DNA of 64,000 nt from Berberis thunbergii (Eukaryota > Streptophyta > Magnoliopsida > Ranunculales > Berberidaceae), in assembly GCA_003290165.1 (NCBI GenBank), contig QNQO01000450.1:682001-746000 (forward strand). Reading direction: 5' to 3'. The notes under the pieces are model-generated. The model was given only the letters and a program-made list of their open reading frames with translations. It was not told the DNA's origin and did no database searches. Shown piece after piece: positions 58,246 through 64,000 of the stretch (positions are counted from its first letter, which is position 1; every line of letters begins with the position of its first letter). The position numbers and the translations under genes are program-made.

Positions 58246-59660
58246 GCAGATATATTACTACGAGGATATATTGGTTGGAATTCGAGGCGTGCTCTCCAAG
58301 TTGTCAATCAAGTTTTCCCAAAGGTATAATGCCTCTTCTGTCCTATATCTCATTTGTATCCTTTCTGTCTTTTGTAATGTAATGACTGAATAACATGTCT
58401 AGTTTTTTTAGCATTTAATTGCAGTTTAAACTTTTTAGGGACAGAATTAGAACATTGACCATATAAATAATGGGTGCATTCTCTGCTCTGTGAATTTTAT
58501 AGTGGAGATCATCAATGTCAAAAGTCAATTAGTGGTTGATACTCATTAAGCTGTTATTTTAACTAGGCTGATCAACGTACCTGATGGAATTAAAAGCTTG
58601 TAATCGGTCTAACCAAGTTTAGACATCAACAGATTCCTCTTGGATTGATACCTTAATTGGAAGTCTCACACGCCACTAACTTGCCTGTGCATCTACATTT
58701 AATTTGTAGATGATAGTTACCTTCAAATACCAACTTTTTTTTAAGTGAACCACCCTTTAGATCGTCTTGTAGGATTTTATGAGTGTTTCGTGGGTCTAAT
58801 GAGTGTCTGGGTGATGCTGCACTGCTCTCTAGCATACTTTAGTGTTTCTTGTAGGATCACATGTTTCTTGTATCTTGCCGATCTGTGGTACAGCACAAGA
58901 CAGGACTATATTCTGCTTGATCTTGAAAGATTATAATCAAACTTTTCAGTTTGTTATACTTTTACAACTCTGCACCAAATGGAGCACTTGTTTTTGTTCC
59001 AGGATGCAGCTGTACAGCCTGATTTGGTGATAGTGTACTTTGGAGGTAATGATTCAATGGGGCCCCATGAATCTGGCTTAGGTCCTCATGTGCCACTTCC
59101 AAAATATGTTGAAAACATGAGAAAGGTCTTAAATCACCTCAAGGTAATAGTGTATGTTTCATAATTTCTTGGTGCAATAAAGAGAAACATAGAAGCACGG
59201 CATGGACATGCACTTTTGAAACTTCATGCAATGAAATCATCCTTTTGCATGCTAAGTTATCTTAGCTGAAGATGTTACCATGTTGCATTCTAACATGAAA
59301 ATAGTTGATATCAGACCCTTTCAGATAAAATAAGGATTATTGCTCTTAGCTACCCTCCTGTCAATGAGGAGAAACTTCGGGAGTCAACAAGGTTATTTAA
59401 TGCCCAGTTTTTTATTATTTGTTGTTTTCCCATTTACTTTTCAGTGTTTAGGGAATGGCTGCTTATTCCCCTTCCTCTCTCTCTCTCTCTATTTTTTTGT
59501 GGCAACACAGTACCTACTTTAGCGAGCTTGTCCGAACAAATGAGACCTGTCATAAGTATTCAGAAGCATGTATAGATCTATGCAGAGATTTGGATGTGAA
59601 GGTTGTTGATCTTTGGAATGCAATACAAAGAAGAGAAGATTGGAAGAATGTGTGTTTTAC
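58246..59660 (+). pseudogene. Captured GDSL esterase/lipase (CPRD49-like), exons 2-5 intact
   Basis: Exons 58246-58323, 59003-59143, 59315-59391 and 59511-59660 join in frame with intact GT/AG sites and no stop. They read 'ADILLRGYIGWNSRRALQVV', 'LVIVYFGGNDSMGPHESGLG' (block III with the G-x-N-D oxyanion residues), 'IRIIALSYPPVNEEKL' and 'CHKYSEACIDLCRDLDVKVV', ending at an intact donor in ..VCFT. Exon 1 with the catalytic GDS serine and the last exon with the D-x-x-H pair were not found, so no esterase activity is expected. Preservation of four introns shows capture at DNA level. It lies in the same orientation as TOP6B and the TNPA-like gene. Confidence 0.88.
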
Positions 59661-60634
59661 GTAAGTTTTCACTTTTCTGTATGTCTTAGCAGTTGACTTT
59701 ATTTTACTTTATTATTTTGGTGGATGTCTATAGTTTGAGATTCTAAAGCTTCCACGAAATCCTATATTAGCAAATAGTAGTCAAGAGTTTGATAATCTTT
59801 TAACATACGTTTTACTTGCACCCATCAAGTAATAAGTCTGAACCCCTTGCAATGTTGTGTCAAGGTTATATATCATGCTATTCACGTGACAATTACAATT
59901 AGGAATTGGTGCTTGACTACAGAAAATATTTTTGCTTTGCCTTTTTGTTTGGGTGGTATGGGGGGAATGGGTTTAGGTAGTTCTAGTTGATGACTTTGGA
60001 CAGTATCTGTCTCTGCTTTGATTCGTACTGGGATTGCCATTAGACTCAAATGTAGTGAGTTCGGGCTTATATGAGGACTGATGTCCTATGAGGAGGGACT
60101 AAAAAAACAATTGTTTTCTTAAAAAAAAATTAGTATTTAAGTTTTGTGCAAGTATCACAACTTCTATAGTCAGATGCCTTGGTCATCTTTTAAGTACACA
60201 ATCATGAACCTATCTACAGAATGCAGGGAAGGGGGAGAGACATTCTCTCTGCCATGCTATGCCATCATTTGATATTCTCTTGTAGTTTGTGGGTGTTTCA
60301 GTTTCAACCAACTGAATACAAATAGAGTGATGCATATCAAGCAACTGGGTGTTACAACCTTCTGTGCTCAGGCTTCATTCAAATCAACAGTGTAATAGCA
60401 ATGGGTGCAAGCATATTCCCTGTGTCTGGCTATCGTGGTTCCCAATTTGATATCAGTATACTTGTCTGGTAGGTAAAGACCAATGGTCCAACTACCACCC
60501 ATTCAAACCCAAATATGATGAAATTATGCAGGGAATCTCCTCTTGACAACAAGTTTTTATGCAGGGAATCACCTGCTCCCACCAGTGGCAACCAACTAGA
60601 CCCTGATTATATATGTTTGATGATTGATGTGCAG

Positions 60635-61432
60635 AATCTCCGGCTGAGTTCTTCGCGGAGAACAAAAACATCGCGGGGTTCGACAATGTGAGTGTCTTTC
60701 ATAATTTTTTATTAAATTGGTTTTCTTTTTTGAGTTGAAGTTGAAATTGAAACTAGAATACTATATAAGAAAATGGAACAAATGGGAATTTACAACTGAA
60801 AAAATCTGTCAAAGTTATTAACTCATTGCTTATTGCCGCCAGGGAAAAGTCTGTACACGACTGTGAGAGAACTCAATTGATTCAGCAGAATCGATCAATG
60901 AGCTTCCTATGATAGAAATCACAATGTAAGTGTTGATCACAAAATTGTTTCTTTTTATGGTTATAGGATATACTTGTCAAATAGAACATAATTGATTGGA
61001 TGGGCTTTGCTGTGGCAGTGAGGAAATTGGGAAAAGCAGGTATAACTCTATGATTGGACTTGTTGACCGTGACCGTGTTGATGAAGCACTCTATGATGAT
61101 TTCGAGTCTGTTAAGGCTCGTGAGGTGTGCCTAATACGTACTCCTTGTGATTTAGTTCTCAAATAGGATTACAAACCTTATAACAACATGGGTTCCATTA
61201 CTGATTGAAGTGGCTAAAAGCAAAAATTATGAATTTGCTTCTGAGCTCTGTTGTTTTGCATGTCTTAACATGGATGTTTCTTGGTACCTTGTAGAAACGC
61301 CTTGCTAAGGAAGCACGGAACCTAGAAATCCAAGCGAAAAATGCTACTCTTGGGAAAAAGGTCAAAGAGCCTTCAGCTACAAAGGGGGCAAAGGGTCGAG
61401 GGGAGCCTTCATTTTTCAGAGTAACTTGTAAG
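60635..61432 (+). pseudogene. Captured DNA topoisomerase VI subunit B fragment (TOP6B)
   Basis: Four exons: 60635-60687 ('SPAEFFAENKNIAGFDN'), 60839-60925, 61019-61124 ('YNSMIGLVDRDRVDEALYDD') and 61295-61432 ('KRLAKEARNLEIQAKNATLG', ending FFRVTCK). They are consecutive exons of the N-terminal GHKL ATPase part of plant TOP6B (the endoreduplication protein known as HYP6/RHL3/BIN3). Exon 60839 should read PGKSLYTTVRELVENAIDSA, but 11 nt are deleted after REL, removing V-E-N and shifting frame. Its acceptor is CG instead of AG. The first exon and everything after VTCK are missing. A pseudogene fragment inside the CACTA element. Confidence 0.9.
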
Positions 61433-63301
61433 GTTTGTTTAACTAACCAATGATAGCCTTTCAAAGCGGTGCCTTTCTTCTTGTCAGAATTTAGACTGTT
61501 TCTAATTTATTTCATCCATGTATTCTTACTCTAATTCACGATGAATCTAGAAAAATAAGTCTTAATTGCTTTTCATACTGTATACATGTGGCAGTGCTAT
61601 AGAGGTGCCAAGTTGCCATTTAAAATTGGTACATTTAGCCGGTAGTGAGTCTGTTAAGTTTTTGTTTCCTTGGAGGAGGACTGTAGGAGGCACAATCCTA
61701 CCAACTTTCATGGTCTTAAACAAATTCTTTTGCGATCAACTACCATCTTCACCACCAATGTAAAGATAACAGAAAATATTAGTATTATAGATAGGACTGG
61801 ATCTAAGTAAATCACTTTTATGTTTAACATAAAAGGGAAAGTTATGGGTGCCTTTCACACACACAAAAAGAGAAAAGGTCTTCACTTCTTGTAGATGTGG
61901 ATATGTTGGTTATTAGAGATCATCAGTTGGTTACTAGAGATCGTCAGATTTAATAATTACCAAGTGGCATATGCCCGCATCTTTGGTTGTTTCACCCTCA
62001 TAGTTTTAATCACACAAAAAGATGAACATAGCAACAACAAACTTGCACCTACAGATTTCTCATATGGTCAATACAATTGTGCTAGTCCAAAGTTTCCAGA
62101 AGCCCTCTTGTTTTACCCCTTATATTTTTTGAAATGTTGTTCAATTGCATAGTTGATTTCTTCATGTGCCTTTTGTTCCTGATGTTACTATATTTTCTTG
62201 TTTATCTTTTGCAGGAACACAAAGATTTAGTACGTCGGTGTAGCGGTCGTGATGGGAACTCATTGAAATGTTTTTGCTTTGTCACAGTATGTCTCACGTT
62301 CACAAATTATAGCCTAGTAGATGTTTCTCATGCTGTCACGTTATTTTTGTTGCCAATAGTTAGAAGTCATCCTTATATAAAAATGGAAAAGTACTGAATC
62401 AAGGACTACTCGTATCTTGATATTTAAAAAAAATCTGTATGTCATTTAGGTGATCTTAATCTTTTTAAGGGATAGATTTAGTAAGTGATTAGGAATGTTA
62501 GAATTAGCAAAGGTTTTTTTAATTCTTTATGAAGGAAGAAATCAGTAATTGATGTGTGTGTGTATTTCCTAACATTACTGCAGTATCCTTTCACTGCATT
62601 AATATCCTCTCTGTTCTTTTACTTATCTTTCTTCTCCAATTTAAAACTAAAATAGAACAGAATCAGTATCTCTCTTACCCTTTTTGTTAATCAGATATCA
62701 TCAGAGAAAATACAAATAAACTGAAGTGTCTTCTTCTCGAGAGTTCAAAACCTTAGGGATCTACTCCAATACACAAGTTACTTTGTTGGAGCATAATAGG
62801 ATTTGCGGTGGGGTCATTAGAAGGATTGTTGTATCAACCATCACCGGTGCCATATACAAGCAACTACCAGGTGCTGCATTCTCATCATTTTCAGTATATT
62901 GAACAAGCAACTACCGAAAGAAATGGGGCATGTTCCTAAGGGCATCAATGTATTTTCTTACATTATATAACTAGGTGGATTTGTATTGTTGGAAAAAACA
63001 TAGAGAAATTCTTTTGTTTAGATGCGAGCGAAACATGATATAACAAGGTTCCATTTGTTCAGGTTAATCCTGTTATTGTACATTAATGCTATTTGTTTAC
63101 ATGTTTTTGTTTGGCGTCAAAACTTGACAAGTTCCTTTTTACGGTTGATTTTGTATTTATTTAGCATATAGTTTGTGGAATCTTATTCGTGCCGGAGGCA
63201 TGACACATACCATAGTACGGACTGATTTTGCAGGTGCGACGGCTATGATTTTGCTACAGCAGCAAAAAAAATTTTAATTTTTTTTTCGATTATATTAATT
63301 T

Positions 63302-64000
63302 GAAACCGTTGCAACAAACCAGATTTCTTTTTTTTTTTGAATTTTGTTTTACCTGCCAACGGCTTAAAACCGTTGCTACCTTGTTAGCTACAATTAATTT
63401 CTCACTGTTTAGCCACGGTTTTAAACCGTGGCCATAGTTAGCCACGGCTTAAAACCGTTGCTATCTTGTTAGCTACAGTTTATTTTTCACTGTTTAGCCA
63501 CGGCTTTAAACCGTGGCCATGGTTAGCCACGGCTTACAACCGTTGCTACCTTGTTAGCTACAGTTTATTTTTCACTGTTTAGCCACGGCTATAAACCGTA
63601 GCCATGGTTAGCCACGGCTTAAAACCGTTGCTAACTTGTTAACTACAGTTGATTTCTCACTATTTAGCTACGGTTTTAAACCGTGGCAAAAGTTAGCCAC
63701 GGCTTAGATCCGTTGCTAGCTTGTTAGCCACGGTTTAAAACCGTTGCTAATATTCACACTTTATCACGGCTTATAACCGTGGCTATTGTTGCCACGGCTA
63801 AAAACCATTGCTATACTTCTTGCAACGGTGTAAAACCCTGGCTAAATGCTGAAAATACCACCCCTACTCAAACATAAAACCGTTGCTACAATGTTTAGCA
63901 ACGATTTTTAGCCGTTGCAACAAATTTCGCGACGCCTCTGTAGCCAACGGCTCTTAGCCGTGGCAATGGGTTACGCCCACGGTACAGAACCGTTGCTAAT
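63302..64000. repeat. Right subterminal array of the CACTA element with 85-bp higher-order unit
   Basis: At least 15 copies of the ACGG-N7-CCGT palindrome (cores such as cttaaaa, ttttaaa) run to the window edge. The words 'ttgttagctaca' (with variants) start at 63381, 63466, 63551, 63636 and 63721, exactly 85 bp apart, each 85-bp unit holding two palindromes. The terminal CACTA repeat has not been reached at 64000. Confidence 0.9.

Larger units (their letters stand above)
49814..64000. mobile_element. Giant gene-capturing CACTA (En/Spm) transposon, right end outside window
   Basis: The left terminus CACTACACCAAAAACCCC follows TTA, the expected 3-bp TSD position. Arrays of the same palindromic motif fill both the left (49841-50182) and right (63302-64000) subterminal zones, as TNPA-binding repeats do in En/Spm elements. 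Between them is a TNPA-like gene (55585-57255). No TNPD/TNP2 transposase is present. Fragments of MBF1, R2R3-MYB, GDSL esterase and TOP6B genes, plus a LINE scrap, are inside. The right terminal CACTA repeat lies beyond 64000, so total length exceeds 14.2 kb. Confidence 0.88.

Noticed and set aside
58246..61432. Annotating the GDSL and TOP6B segments as functional genes or as a GDSL-TOP6B fusion gene.
   Set aside because: Both lack first and last exons and catalytic residues, TOP6B is frameshifted, and they lie within a transposon; a fusion transcript is possible but unproven.
1..64000. tRNA, rRNA, CRISPR or bacterial-type operon features.
   Set aside because: Nothing of the kind was seen; intron structure and transposon content are those of a plant nuclear genome.

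Overview
The window is nuclear DNA of a flowering plant, most likely a eudicot. It has intron-split genes with GT/AG borders and plant-specific families (a clade-I TGA bZIP factor; fragments of R2R3-MYB, plasma-membrane H+-ATPase, ABCB and TOP6B genes). A dense nest of Ty3/gypsy, Ty1/copia, CACTA, hAT, MITE-like and LINE sequences surrounds them. The species cannot be named from the sequence. Only one ordinary host gene is present: a TGA1/TGA4-type bZIP transcription factor on the minus strand (coding exons 20650 to 13955, promoter near 23.43 kb).

Layout. 1-1467: decayed Ty3/gypsy gag (-), running off the left edge. 1541-12070: a ~1.09 kb AT-rich unit duplicated in tandem; its second copy is split by a complete but decayed Tat/Retand-like Ty3/gypsy element (3255-11595, -, TSD ATTGG). 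That element has an antisense extra ORF with its own TATA box and a 178-bp tandem array in its 3' region. 12.07-13.95 kb: intergenic. 13955-23460: the TGA gene, with a 507-bp TIR element in one intron and a TGACGTCA palindrome beside its TATA box. 23.9-24.7 kb: an inverted and tandem repeat block upstream of it. 24.7-28.2 kb: AT-rich intergenic DNA, a foldback repeat and a LINE scrap. 29.0-44.2 kb: a second Tat/Retand-like element, deleted for most of pol, into which an Athila-like element (33667-43769, TSD GTCCT) inserted; that element in turn took a 944-bp hAT-type element (35644-36587, TSD ACCACAAG). 44.7-47.84 kb: a 3'-truncated Ty1/copia element whose 5' LTR abuts a chimeric H+-ATPase/ABCB gene fragment (47842-48616).

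49814 to the right edge (>14 kb) is one very large CACTA (En/Spm) transposon. It starts with the terminus CACTACACCAAAAACCCC after TTA and carries subterminal arrays of a 15-bp palindrome (ACGG-N7-CCGT) at both ends. Inside are a TNPA-like (Ptta/En/Spm, Transposase_24-type) gene and fragments of at least four unrelated host genes: an MBF1 exon, exon 1 of an R2R3-MYB (opposite strand), four consecutive intact exons of a CPRD49-type GDSL esterase, and four exons of DNA topoisomerase VI subunit B with a deletion through its ATP-binding motif. No TNPD/TNP2-type transposase is visible. This gene-capturing 'Pack-CACTA' is the most unusual structure here.

The TGA gene also deserves attention. One exon is one nucleotide off frame unless an alternative acceptor is used, and the second of two cysteines forming the known redox switch of Arabidopsis TGA1 is a serine.
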